Below the pieces are notes generated by a model, which made no database searches, was not told the origin of the DNA, and saw only the letters and a list, made by a program, of their open reading frames with translations. This document shows positions 11,607-23,530 of a stretch of DNA of 64,000 bases, piece by piece (position 1 is the first letter of the stretch; the number at the start of each line of letters is the position of its first letter). The stretch comes from Acheta domesticus (lineage: Eukaryota; Arthropoda; Insecta; Orthoptera; Gryllidae), in NCBI GenBank assembly GCA_031308135.1, contig JAHLJT010002630.1, forward strand, positions 93,428,961-93,492,960, in the 5' to 3' direction. A program made the translations under genes and the position numbers.

Positions 11607-12199
11607 ATTTCTGAGTACTTGCCTGGGCACTGTATTTTAAATCGATCGTGATATTGATTTAAGTATACAATCACATTATACATCGTAATACTACGTAATA
11701 TTGTTTAATATAATGTAATATGTAGAAAGCCTACCATAGTACCCTATGGGAGTGGTATAATTATAATGTTGATTTTATTCTTAATAAGATAAAACAAAAT
11801 CGAAAACTCGTTAGTGTGCAAATTTGAAATGCGTTTGAGTTGCAGAAAAATTCATCCTTGGTGATCCTTTTAAATCCTAGCAGATTGCGAATTGTTACCC
11901 ATCTGTCCAAGGGACATTGCAAGGATGTTTTCTTTAAATATCGTCAAAACAGAACATGAGAATGATTATAAGTGTACGTTACAATTCTTCGTTAACCGGT
12001 AAAACATGATTTTAAAGCAAATTATAACATTTTAAGATTTTCCATTATTAAATGGTTTCTAACGACATGAAAATGCGAGAAGTGGCTTTTATTAGCTCTA
12101 AAACGGAAAAGAAGGCGAAATGCAGTACATCCAAATATCGCAGTCGATCTGATTCTGAATCAACAATTCCGAAGGCTAATTTCAGCACTTGATCTTGAC

Positions 12200-12743
12200 C
12201 TGCAAAGGTCGTTCAGAGCTAGTACCGCTGCAGTGCCTCTGACCGGGAGGACCAAGGGTTTGAGTCCCGACGGTGGCAGGATTTTCGACACTAGCTGGAT
12301 TGAAATTTGAGGTCGATTTTAGCCGCTGTCTGGAGGAAAATTCTAGCGGCCGACTGCTCATGATCGGTCGGTAGTTTTCCGTGGTTTCTTCCGTCAACAA
12401 AAGGCGAACGCTAGAGCAATACCCTAATAAACGGGCCACGGACCGCGCGCGATATTTCCTTCCTCTTTCCTTGTGCTATCCTCAACCCTTACCTGCATTC
12501 ACAAGCACTTCACTACCACACGTGAAGGGAGCTTAGAGCTTGCTCTGGCTGGGGCGCTGCCGCGCTCGTGGGAAATATCTGGTTGGGAAAAAATCGCAGT
12601 AGGCCGGTGTCGGATCTCCTCATCCAGCGGGGGAAAGATCACCGCCTCCTCCCGAGAAACATGCACTACGGGTCTAATGCCCCTTGCAATGGACGCACCG
12701 GGGAGCACACTAATCTATCCATCAATCACACTAATCAATCAAA
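12200..12743 (+). mobile_element. tRNA-derived SINE, copy 3
   Basis: Same family as 1873-2436. The B-box region reads GGTTTGAGTCCC, the body is intact, and the 3' end has scattered ATCAATCA repeats. The first tRNA-like bases are diverged or missing. Confidence 0.75.
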
Positions 12744-13062
12744 CAGGGATATGATTGATTGGCTCAGTGCATCAACTGATATCACGCAGTCCCTCTGACC
12801 GGGATGGTCCTAGGTTCGAGTCCCGGATGGCGGCAGGATTTTCGTCACTAGCTTGTCAGCTAGATCGAATTCGGTCGCTGTCTGGGGGAGAATTCTAGCT
12901 GCCGACTGCTCTGGATCGTAGTTTTTCCGTGGTTTCTCCGATCAATACCAGGTGAATGCCGGAGTAGTACCCTAACAAACGGGCCACGGACGGCGCGCGA
13001 TGTTTCCTTCCTCTTCCTTGTCCTATCCTCACCCCTTGCACACACACTAACACTAATATTTC
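12744..13062 (+). mobile_element. tRNA-derived SINE, copy 4 (3'-truncated)
   Basis: Immediately follows copy 3 in the same orientation. It has the head TTGGCTCAGTGC and B box GGTTCGAGTCCC, but stops inside the body just after the CACACACTAACACTAA segment, without a (TCAA)n tail. Confidence 0.75.
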
Positions 13063-13883
13063 TGTTCGTAACACTTTTTCTAATTGTCAAAAGCACTTAA
13101 AATATGCCTTTCCTATTCTTTATATGCTTTTCCGATAAGTACTATCTGCTGCCATAAAATCCAAGTGTACACCCATCACGAGTGTCGCGTATCAGCGTTA
13201 TTACTTAATCAACTTCATAGGTATTTAAAAAAGTGCCTTGACCTCATAAAAATCTAAAATTGAAGGATAAATTGCATTTAAAATATTTTTTTTGACTTTA
13301 ATATTCCATGTGTAGCGCAGGTTCCAAAATATTTGAACTGCTGAAATTTGCAAATTTTTATTGCCTTGAATGGAAATTATACTGTATTTTACTCGTATAG
13401 ATGCTCTTTTCTACTTTGGTACAAGAAATTTCGAGAGAAAAAAATTGCAGCCATTTTTCAGACCGTATTGCAGATATCACAGGGGCTTCCTGTTATGTAC
13501 CTCCGTCCCCCCAAAATGAAGTATCGTAATGATCCCTAGATGGGCCCAACGGATCTTACTTCTCACGTGCGTATCAAATTTGAGCTTAAAAGCGGGACAC
13601 ATCTATCCCTACTTTGGGGGACGAAACTGGGAATATGTCTTCTCTGCCCCCGTACTAATCTATGCAACCAATCTTTTGAACAGCGCTAATAGATCTTAAT
13701 CCTCACGTGTGGTTCAAGTTGCAGCTGTTAATAATTTTAAAAACAGATTTAAGGGCCGAAAATTAAAGATGGTATTATAAAAATATGGTAAAAATATTAT
13801 TTTTTCTTCTTCAAAACAGACACATTATTGTTTATTCCATTAATTAATTTTCTTGACATCTCTATCCTTATTGGAGCCTTCTT
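13063..13883. other. Intergenic, nothing recognised
   Basis: AT-rich sequence without a recognisable gene or repeat end. A moderately GC-richer patch at 13490-13700 (CCCCCAAAATGAAG, CTTTGGGGGACG) is repeat-like but unassigned. Confidence 0.4.
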
Positions 13884-15410
13884 ACTTTCCCGTATACGTA
13901 CGTATACACGGAGTGATATACGTAGTATAGGGAAAGTATGTAATGCTGCGCGAAAAAATGGCCAGTTTTCGGCGGAAAAAACATTAATTGCCGGGCCGTG
14001 AAAACGAAAAAGTGGGTAAAACCAGTTGCTAAATTAAGAAAAAATCCCCTAACACGTGGTATAGCCAGAAACCCTGTTTTCTAGGTCCCTGACACCGAAA
14101 AACCAATTGAAAGGAAAACGTCCGTTTGTCCGTCCGTCCGTCTGTCTGTCTGTCTGTCCGTCTGTGAACACTGCTAGCGCCTAGACCATACGTACGATTT
14201 CTTCCAAAATGGATATTCCCCGGTCGATCTGCTTCTAGTCAAAGCTTTGAGATTTTGAAAAAGATTCTTCAAAATTTGGTGGTACTTTATATGAACCCTC
14301 CGGGAATTTCAAACTTTTCTCAAAAACGGCTCCAAATTTTTTTCTTTAAATTTCTTGTGTAAATAGAGTAAATGCACTTATTAACATGAACAACATTGAA
14401 GATAGAGATTTTTTCTTCAAATAGAATTTGTTCTGCATATTGAGTTCTTTCATAAAGGTCATGTAAATGATTTTCAAAATTTTAGTAGTTTTCGTGCAAT
14501 ATGTGCAATTTTAAAAATTACAAAAACAAGATTTTCTCAAAAACGGCTCCAAACTTTTTCTTTACACTTTTGGTAGGGATAGTGGTAAATGCACTCTATC
14601 AGATGACATAAAAGCCATATGCTCTATAGGTGGTTTTTTTCAAAAATACAAAATGAAAATTTTTTCACATGTTTCTCACGTCGATAATATTTACATTAGA
14701 GGCGAATTGTTCACATTATTATATTTAAGAGTACATGTGCTTTAATAATATCAAGTAACGATTCTCGAAAACACAACCGTTTTCTGAGAAAAGTAGCTCA
14801 CAATTTCGCATTTTCAGAAACGCTCAAACACCAATTTTCTCATGTATGGCTGCAAATTTTTTCTTCAGACTTTTGTAACGGATAGTGCTAATTACATTCT
14901 TTAGTATAGCGTAAAGTTTATTTTGAGTTATTTTTTTGTTTTTTCCAAAAATTACATAATTGTAATTTTTTTGAAAGATCCCTCACATCTTTAATATGCA
15001 CATTACAGCAATTTGTAAAGATGATTATATTTGTGAGTGTAAGTGCTTCAAATAACTTTAAATAAAGTATTTTGAAATCTCAAACATTTTCTGTGAAAAT
15101 GAGCTTCAAATTTCGCATTTTTAGTAGTGCTAAAACGCCATTTTCTCTTAAACAGCACATACTTTTTAAAAGAAAACTGCCATTTATGACTAGATTTTTG
15201 TGTTCTTTAATATTCTAAAATTAATGTTTCCGTTTCTACCAAGAGGAAACCGAAAAATTAAGAAAATGACAAAAAAATGTACTTTTGGCAGTGATAGATT
15301 ACAGCTGGGAAGAAAGAGTTTGTGGCAATTCCGAATAGCTAGCGATGACCCAAGGAAATAGAAAACTGATATGGGAAAGTCTCTGCCATTCTGTAGCACC
15401 ACTAGTTTTT
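13884..15410 (+). mobile_element. Periodic long-TIR element, copy 1 (right TIR missing)
   Basis: Left tip is a 54 bp palindrome (13884-13937, arms ACTTTCCCGTATACGT and TATACGTAGTATAGGGAAAG). A TIR of about 230 bp follows, then a (GTCC/GTCT)n tract at about 14120-14165. The non-coding body contains degenerate repeats that restart with TTTTCTCAAAAACGGCTCC-like sequence at 14314, 14531, 14834 and 15140, giving spacings of 217, 303 and 306 bp. The body matches 28035-29090 in the same orientation and 22340-23520 in reverse. The right TIR seen in other copies is absent here. No transposase reading frame is present, so movement would need an enzyme supplied elsewhere. Confidence 0.7.
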
Positions 15411-15649
15411 TCAAATACACTAAATAATTATAAACGCTGTTACATTCAAGTATTGCAGATTGAAACAAAAAATATCGAAAAGCTTGACAAAAAATTAAAT
15501 AAAAGCCCAATAATAAACAAATTATGATATGGTATCTTGAGTCCAGGTTGATAAAAAAGTTAATATGTTAAAAAAATATTGAATAGCATTTCAAATAGAA
15601 AGTGTTTAAAGTTAAAAATAGATTTAAAAAGTTAGTCGCACAGATAACT

Positions 15650-16320
15650 TAGAGTGTATCGAGATAGTATTGTGAAGATGATTCCAATACAAATTCTCAC
15701 TCAATGATAGTAAAGGGAGGCGACAAAAAAATCAACTTTTAAAAACAGGCATTTGATTTATGTGAATCACTATATCATCACATCACGTGAATTACATCTT
15801 GCCTGTTCTAGTGAGTATGTGTGAGAGAATGTGCGTGTGTGTGAGTGAGTGAGTGTGTGTGCCCTGTGGGTGCCTGGCAGGAAGCGGCGGGTCACAGACG
15901 GAACGCAAGAACAGCGACACTAATCTTAAAAATAACATAACTTTCTCTTCTTACAAAGCATTCGTAAGGCGAGAAAGTTAAAAAAAAATATTTGGTAGCA
16001 TTTTCATAATGAAATCGACAATATTAAATATTAATAAGACAAAGAAACTGAGTTTATGAGATCGTGTTGTTTAGGTGCTTCCAACACATTTGCTCACCCT
16101 GGTATAGGGAGAAGTGAAAATTGACTTTTTTAAAAAAAGCAATTCGATTTAAATCAGTTGATTTAAATCTTGCCCACCCTGTTATGTGTGCGTGCGTGTG
16201 TTTGTGTGTGTGTGTGTGTGTGTGTTTAGCTCTGTGTTGGGGGCCTTGCAGTACTCACCTGGGAGCGGTGGGGTCTCAGACTGTACGCAAGAGCAGCGCA
16301 ACTAATTCGGCTGGGAGGAC
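15650..16320 (+). repeat. About 390 bp tandem duplication with GT-rich cores
   Basis: Two diverged copies, about 15655-15940 and 16045-16310, share the order: TTTTAAAAA-GCATTTGATTTA-like segment, a CTTGCC segment, a (GT)n tract, a GCC-TG-rich block, then CAGACGGAACGCAAGAACAG in copy 1 and CAGACTGTACGCAAGAGCAG in copy 2. No coding potential recognised. The GC-rich 16300-16520 that follows is unassigned. Confidence 0.55.
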
Positions 16321-16559
16321 CGTGGCGGGCGGAGCGGCGTTCGCCCGTGCGTCTATCTAATCGGCCCGTCAGAGAAGATCCCGGAGCTTATCATAGCCCG
16401 CGGATAGTCGCCGGCGGCTGCCTGGTACATGGGAGCAGCTTTCGGCCCATGACGCAATAGCCCGCAGAAGGACGCGTCGGTCCTTCAGGGCTTTCGCCGG
16501 TGTGAATAAGCACATTTATCGGTCAGCACTGCGTTCCAGGAGAAGCGAGATACCAACAC

Positions 16560-16861
16560 GATTGATTGATTCGTGTTCCGGGCGCGTCAACTGCTCAGGT
16601 CATTAGTTCCCGTAAGTGTAGTGCGTGGTTTCCCCGGGAGGGTGGCGATGATCTTTTCCCCGCTGGATGGCGAGATCTGGCGCCGACCTACCGTTCGACT
16701 AGCGGGGTTTTCCCCCCAACCAAATATCTCCCACCAGCGGGGCACCGCCCCAGCCGGGACCAAGTTGAAAGCTCCCGACCGGTCTCCCGGCATGTGTGGT
16801 AGTGTAGTGCATGTTAGTGTAAGTGTGTGTGTAAGGGGAGAGGATAGGACAAGGATGAGAA
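16560..16861 (-). mobile_element. tRNA-derived SINE, copy 5 (cut by assembly gap)
   Basis: Reverse-orientation copy beginning with the complement of the (TCAA)n tail (GATTGATTGATTCG). It contains the CCCCAGCCGGGAC and GTAGTGTAGTGCATGTTAG segments in complement. It runs into the 100 N gap, so its tRNA-like head is not visible. Confidence 0.75.
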
Positions 16862-16961
16862 NNNNNNNNNNNNNNNNNNNNNNNNNNNNNNNNNNNNNNN
16901 NNNNNNNNNNNNNNNNNNNNNNNNNNNNNNNNNNNNNNNNNNNNNNNNNNNNNNNNNNNNN
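16862..16961. other. Assembly gap (100 N)
   Basis: Exactly 100 unknown bases, the conventional size for a gap of unknown length. Confidence 0.99.
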
Positions 16962-18446
16962 CTTTTTCTACGACTTATTGGCAACTTTTATAAGTTAAAC
17001 TTCTCCACTGATCGTTTTCGTGGCAGTCGACATGCAAGATTCAGCCAAGGCCACCTAGCGGTCCCTCACTACCCTACACCCGCAGGTGGGCTGTGTTTTA
17101 CCAGAGCGCCGGCGAGTGACTACAAAAGTTTGCGGCAATAATATTCCGACGTCCGTATTTTCGCATTTTCTCTCATTTCTGGAAACGTCAGCACCATCAG
17201 AAAGAACTACCCATTCACTAAATATTTTAAACTAAAGAATTGGCCGGTTTTTAAGAACAACCACATAGCAGCAGCAAATAACGCAAAATGACTTGCGTTC
17301 AGATCTTAACCTCACTGAAAGTTCTCTTCAATAACTACCACTGCGCTAGTCAAATACGATCAAAGTGAAAATTACGATCCAATTTATTTTTAATAATATT
17401 TCACGTAAACATTATTTCTAATAAAAGAAATTAAAACTGAGAAGCTTAATATAATATTAAATGCAATTTTAATATACACACTCGAACGAAACATTTACTG
17501 CAAGGATTCTCACTGATTAATGAAGTGACAGTACTTGGTTTGTAAGCGTATCTGTGATTGGTCAAGAACCTGTATCATAATGAAAACTGTATCGAAATGA
17601 CCATCATTATGCAACTGGTTGCAGCCATCCAAAGACAGCGTTATACAATGGGAGTAGAAAAAAACATTTTACAAACTAGTCTCATTTTCTTTCATTTATC
17701 GTACCATTTTGGTACGATAATCGTAAATCGTACAACACAGAGTGTGAAATTCGAATCCATTGTTTGAAAAATGGCAGGTCATCAAACAAAGCGCTGAAAA
17801 TTCGAATATGTGCAGTTTCGAAATTTGTAATATTGCACTAAACTTCTAAAAAATGTACACCACTTCTTTTAAAAAATGTACATGGCCTTTTTAATGAATT
17901 ATTTTTTAGAAGAGATTTCGTTTAACAAAAAGTCTCCATCATCAATACACGTTGCATTGCAATTTTGTATACACATTGCAAGTCAATTAAAAACATCCTG
18001 AATTTGCGAATTGGTCCTTTGCTTTCGCCGGTGTAAAAATGGCCAACCCTGCAAAGCAGGCGTTTTCCAGCGCGCTCGCTTGTGACTCAACACCACCGCT
18101 CGCCGCAAGCGACGGACTCAGCTTTTTTTGGCAGCATTACCTAAAACGTGCATTATCGTGCAGTAACCCCCCGAACCTGCTATTTCGTGCAGAATAAAAC
18201 TAGTACTAAAATAACGTAAGTTTTATGATTCAAATTTCTGTCAATTTTTCGTCCAATTTTAAGTTAGCAAACAAAAGCTCCAATTGCAGGGGAATATTTC
18301 AGGGGAATATATCCTAATATTCCATAATTCAGGGGAATCTATTGTAGCTAAAGTTAATGTATGATTTTCATCTTAATACAGATATTATCAACGGCATCTT
18401 ACAAGTCAGATTTCTAACCTCAATCTCCTTGTTAAGTTATACCCGA

Positions 18447-18449
<3 letters not shown>
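16962..18449. other. Intergenic, one small hairpin, nothing coding recognised
   Basis: Contains a perfect 10 bp stem at 17696-17720 (TTATCGTACC / GGTACGATAA). A GCTTTCGCCGGTGT segment near 18020 is also present near 16490, suggesting an old shared repeat. No gene recognised. Confidence 0.4.
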
Positions 18450-18484
<35 letters not shown>

Positions 18485-18506
18485 TATATATATATATATA
18501 TATATA
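18450..18506. repeat. (TA)n microsatellite, left flank of fold-back element
   Basis: About 57 bp of nearly pure TA. The matching right flank is at 19391-19430. TA is the usual target of Tc1/mariner-superfamily elements. Confidence 0.9.
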
Positions 18507-19390
18507 CCGGGTGGTTTTTTTATCGTTCCGCCGAAGATTCCGGCCGCGTCGCCGGGCAGTCGAGGGCTCATTCGCCCGGCAAACCGCTGACTCAACTCCC
18601 GTGCTATACGAGACCTACAGCTACGCCGCTTAACGTACCTGCTGAACGTGGTGTCCTTCGGCTCGAATGCATTCTTGGCACCTCCGAAACACATTCTGAT
18701 TTGCCCTTTGAAGTAAGTCTCGAGGAATTGTTGCGATTTTCTCTTCAATAGAGCTTCACGAACAACCACTTCACGACATAAAGATCGGAGTGTGGTGTGC
18801 GATGAGTTCCACAAGAAATATTTTTTCTAGAATTATTCACTATTTTTTACAACACCACCGTTACTGCTGACGTGTACATACATCAATATTGGCATTATTC
18901 TTGGAACAATTGACACCAGAAGAAAGGCACTATGGTTACTTTCAACAGGATTCGGCAACTGCTCACACTGCTGTTCGATCCATGAACTTTTAAATAATGT
19001 TTATTGTGACGATCGTATAATATAATATGACCTCCTAGATCACCTGATCTATCTTCTTGTAATTTTTTTCCTTGGGGGTACTTGAAAGATCAGGTGTATG
19101 CAGAAAACTTGCTTTCGGAGGAAGAGCTCCGGTGCTCTATTGAAGAGAAAATCGCAGCAATTCCTCGAGACTTACTTCAAAGGGCAAATCAGAATGTGGT
19201 TTCGGAGGTGCGAAGAATGCATTCGAGTCGAAGGACACCACTTTCAGCATCTTCTTTAAAGTACGTTAAGCGGCGCAGCGGTAGTTCTCGGATAGCACGG
19301 GTGTTGAGTCAGCGGTTTGCCGGGCGAATGAGCCCTCGACTGCCCGTGCGACGCGGCCGGAATCTTCGGCGAACGATAAAAAAAACTCTG
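18507..19390 (+). mobile_element. Fold-back Tc1/mariner-superfamily element
   Basis: The 884 bp element lies between two TA microsatellites. Its arms (about 18507-18755 and 19135-19390) are inverted copies of about 250 bp. They comprise an outer non-coding TIR with CGAGGGCTCATTCGCCCGGC and an inner part encoding the transposase C-terminus. The single-copy centre carries the remaining transposase code on the plus strand, including FQQDSATAHTAVRSM, which holds the second catalytic Asp. Because the C-terminal code occurs in both arms, the element was probably rearranged by a snap-back event after internal deletion. Stops and frame changes show it is non-autonomous. Confidence 0.7.
18820..19260 (+). 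pseudogene. IS630/Tc1/mariner transposase, internally deleted and stop-containing
   Basis: Blocks in order: ADVYINILALFLEQLTPEE, FQQDSATAHTAVRSM (around the second catalytic Asp), then after several stops a LKDQVYAENLLSEEELR-like segment and SIEEKIAAIPRDLLQ, RANQNV. These match the C-terminal half of insect transposases whose usual form reads CDFFLWGYLKDQVY in this place. The segment with the third catalytic residue is damaged. The same C-terminal code recurs in inverted form at about 18640-18790. Confidence 0.7.
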
Positions 19391-19422
<32 letters not shown>

Positions 19423-20467
19423 ATATATTGCGATTTGTCGTTTGACCATCACACGTCGCCACCCCAGTGTCACGCTACATTAACAGAAGCTCGGGAGGTC
19501 GGCCGGCCTCTCGCCTCGCCTGATCAGTTCCGCACAGCTGCGTAGGCCTCTCTACACCCTGAACAATAAATCCACCCCCTTTGTGCCTCTGACAAAATGA
19601 GTGACTCCCGGAACAACCGCGTTATAGACTTGGCGCTAGCACGCAGCAAGATAATCCCCTAAGTCCAATAAACCCATCACACGTCAGAGCAGAAGAACCA
19701 TGTGCGCACTTCTCTGTGCTAAACAAAGACATCCAATGGCCGCGAAAGGAAGCGATCATCTTAGCCAACCAGGTTACAAATGACATAGAAAATTCTGGAA
19801 CTCTGGAACCTATGAAAACGCTGGGCAGGAAGCACGTGATAACCCTTGCATGGTGCGAAAGAAAGAAGGGGGAGAAACACAGAGAGAAGCTGGAATTTCA
19901 GACGGCGAAAAACACAAGAGAGAGTGGTCGAGCAGAGATAGCATAGGACAGTCGAAATTTTCAACAACTTAAAGTTACAGCTAGAGAGCGGCCGAATATC
20001 GGCTTTTAGAGAAATCACTAGTGAGAGCAACGGTAAAAGACGACAATAGCGGTTGGTGAGAGGCAAGCATTGAGCCGACCACCACGAGACCTGCCCGGCC
20101 TTCGTCCAACCGCGGAATTTATTCCAAACAGCCAGATTTTGGCTTCCAACGTCATACGCGGTCCAGGTGGCGTGTGACGGCCTGAGACGCGCGCCAGCGC
20201 TACGTAATTGCTGCGCTGACATTCACCGCCGACATCCCGAGCGCCGGCGCCTTCACCCCGAGGGACAATTGTGAGGCTGGCGTTCCAACGCTCTAGCGGC
20301 GCTCCTGTGGGTCCTGCCGCATCAGTCCATCGATCGGTGAGCAATCCCGTCGCGGTGACGTAGCCATTACGCCATCATCAACTTGTAAGTCATCTTCATC
20401 ATCATCACTTATTTGATAGCCAAAAACAGTAATTCCGTGTTTGCAAGAACAGTTTTTATAATAAATG
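19391..20467. other. TA repeat, then GC-rich sequence of unknown nature
   Basis: (TA)n at 19391-19430, then a GC-rich stretch. ACCATCACACGTC-like sequence occurs twice (about 19447 and 19673) around a segment ending AATAAACCCATCAC, which could be a small retroposon or LTR remnant. GC-rich frames at 19761-20344 have no recognisable protein. Confidence 0.35.
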
Positions 20468-20778
20468 TGTCCCCGCCATTTTGGACGGGTGAAAAAGACT
20501 AAATTCTGAGTAAAGTGTTTATTATTTTAAAACAAAGAAATCATTGCAATCCTTCGACCCAGGGCACTCACCCCCGAGACGCTCAACGCCGGCAGTGAAA
20601 TAGCAGGTAAGTGGGCGCGCGCTTGGCGCCCCTTTAAATAAATTTAGCGCGTGTCCCCCCTGCTGTATGGGAACGACCGTCACACCATCAGTGTGTCGGC
20701 GCTTCCGTTCTGTGGTGTGACCTCCCCCCCGATTCCGTTCCAAAGAATCGGCATCCGACGTGGGCGGTTGCATCACAA
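20468..20778 (-). repeat. Candidate solo LTR
   Basis: The 311 bp segment reads TGTGATGCAACC...GGGGACACA on the minus strand, so it has TG/CA ends. It carries a TATA-like TTTATTTAAAGG near 20634 and AATAATAAAC near 20520, in the order expected for promoter and poly(A) signals. No flanking target duplication, primer site or polypurine tract was seen, so this is tentative. It could also be an unrelated GC-rich repeat. Confidence 0.3.
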
Positions 20779-22129
20779 TATATATATACGTATATATATA
20801 TATATATATGTATTTTATAAATAATATAAATTATCGCGATGCGGGCAAAATTAATGGGGCCTAGGACGGTGACGTGTAGAAATCCGCCCCTGGGTGCAGC
20901 ACCACTTTTTTACCGTGGTTTGCTAAATACGATGAAAATTTTCAAGAAAACTAGTGGTGCTACAGAATCACACAATTTCTCGCATTATTGGAAACAGTAA
21001 TATTGAAGTGTTGAAATTTCTGCGCTACTAATGCCTCAGCTCTTATTTGAAAACCACCCACTCAACCAAGTCAAACAAAGTGCCTATGGTGCATATTCGC
21101 ATTCATTTCGATAGCCAGGAACAGCAATCATAACTACCTTTTACAAATAAAACAACAAGGAATAAATTTCACTGTTACAGTATTTGCAGAACGATGAATA
21201 CAGAAAAGCAAGAATAGTTTTCACGCAAGTTTCCAATGATTACAGCCGGCACAGCGTTGTTAAAACATTGGGCGATTTGTTTGTCATTTTATGCTTGGTA
21301 AATATTTTCTTCTCAATTATTGCCAAAACAGCTCATTTCCATCTGTATTCAGAATTCAACTTGTTTATGGGCTAGGGTAGTGATCGTAGAATTTAAGAAA
21401 ACGTTTACAGAATACACTTCCCATAGTACGTCGTACACAGTTTTAACTGTTAATTGACAAAATATCAATCATGCATTACACATGCATTTATCAACAAAAA
21501 GCACGTAAGTGTTGTATTATTAAGTTAATAAATATAATGTTAAACAGTGAGAAGGGATTCTCACAATATCCATCTGATTCCAAATACATCTGAAATTACT
21601 TTTACAGACTGACACTGCCTCACAAGAAACCCGGAAAATTCGAATTTTTACCATTTCGAATTTTTTTTCGAAAGTACAGACTCTGCATGAAGGGGTACCA
21701 GCATTATTTTCTTTAAACTAAACAAAAAACTAAAAGTTTGAGGCCGAAGGCCTCAAAGAAACCTAATCTACAAAATGAGCACTTCACACCTTCTCCAGAA
21801 TGAGCTCTTCTATTGCATTTTCGCCAATCTGGCGTTTCCCGATATTACCTCACCTGCTCAGAGACGTGCAGCATCTGCGAGTAAATGTGAATGAGAGGGC
21901 CAGAGAGCGGTAGAGACAGACAGAGGGGGACAGGGTGAGGGAGGGAGAGACTGACAGTGAGGAAAGGAGATGGGAGGGGAAAGAAGAAGATGAAGGGCAC
22001 AACAACGTCTGCCGGGTTTTCATAGTAACCTCTAAAATTAAAATATCTGTTTCAAATTCAAGGGACGTGACATCAACCAAATCGATTGAGGAATATTAAT
22101 TTTGGAGTAAATGGCTGAACAGTTTAGGG
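20779..22129. other. (TA)n run, then intergenic
   Basis: TA-rich repeat at 20779-20812. The rest holds no recognised gene. GAGGCCGAAGGCCTC near 21740 is a short palindrome, whose core also occurs near 43970. A purine-rich tract lies at 21885-21990. Confidence 0.4.
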
Positions 22130-23530
22130 GCTGGCGTTGACCACAGAAGAACGGACAGACGTTTTGCCGTCAATCGATTTTTCTGTATCAAGGACTCACA
22201 AAACGTGTATTCTGACCACACTATGTGTTAGAGGAAGTAATAGGGATCAGATACGTAGTATATCCACTTTCTTTTACCAGGGCCCGGCAATAAGAGATTT
22301 TCAGTAAAAAATTCTTACTGAAAATCTCGCAGTTTTTTCAGTAATCTTGCTTTCTTTTTTTAGAACTGCAGGTGGTACAGAATGTCACAGACTTTCCCGT
22401 ATTAGTTTTCTATTACCTTGGGTCTTCGCTAGATATTCGGAATTGCCACATACTCTTTCCGGCCAGCTGCCATCTATCACCGCAAAAGTACATTTTTTTT
22501 GCCATTTTCTTAATTTTTTGGTTTCCTATTGGTAGAACGGAAATATTAATTTTAGAATATTAAAGAACAAAAAATTCTAGACCTAAACGGTAATTTTCTT
22601 TTCAAAATTATGTGACATTTTAAAGAAAATTGCGTTTTAGCGCTACTAAAAATCCGAAATTTGAAGCTCATTTTCACAGAAAATTTTTGAGTTTTCAAAA
22701 TACCGAATTTGAAATTACTTGAATCACCTACACTCACAAATATAATCATCTTTACAAATTGCGGATAATGGGTATATTAACGATGTGAGAGATCTTTCAA
22801 AAAATTTACATTTATATAATTTTTGAAAAAACAAAAAAATAACTCAAAATAAACTTTACGTCATATGTAAATATTATCGACGTGAGAAACAAGTTAAAAA
22901 CATTTACATTTTTGTAATTTTTGAAAAAACAAACCGATAGACCAATATGGCTTGTATGGCTTGTATGGCTTGTATGTCATCTGATAGAGTACATTTACCA
23001 CTATCCCTACCAAAAGTTTAAAGAAAAAATTTGGAGCCGTTTTTGAGAAAATCTTGGTTTTGTAATTTTTTAATGTTGCACATAGTGCACGCAATATTGC
23101 ACGAAAACTACCAAAATTTTGAGAAACATTTACATGACCTTTATGAAAGAACTTAATATGCAGAACAAATTTTATTTGAAGAAAAAAATCTTTATCTTCA
23201 ATTTTGTAGTTGGAGAAAGACGCCGAAAAAATTCAAACTTTCAAAATTTTCGAAAATTCAGAGTTATCCTTGAAAACCGGACCTATGCCATGTTAATAAG
23301 TATATTTTACTATATTCATACAAGAAATTAAAAAAACGTGGAGCTGTTTTTGAGAAAATTTTGAAAATCCCCGGGGGCTTCATATAAAGTACCCCCAAAT
23401 TTTGAAGAATCTTTTTCAAAATCTCAAAGCTTCGACTAGAATCAGATCGACCAGGGAATATCCATTTTGGAAGAAATCGTACGTATGGTTTAGGCGCTAG
23501 CAGTGTTCACAGACGGACAGACGGACCATT
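22130..23530 (-). mobile_element. Periodic long-TIR element, copy 2
   Basis: Reverse-orientation copy of the 13884 family. A diverged TIR lies at about 22145-22290, followed by the body in reverse at 22340-23500, ending with a short GGACAGAC tract at about 23510-23527. Within the TIR end, GAGATTTTCAGTAA (22294-22307) and its complement (22315-22328) form a perfect 14 bp hairpin. The outer end beyond the microsatellite is missing. Confidence 0.65.
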
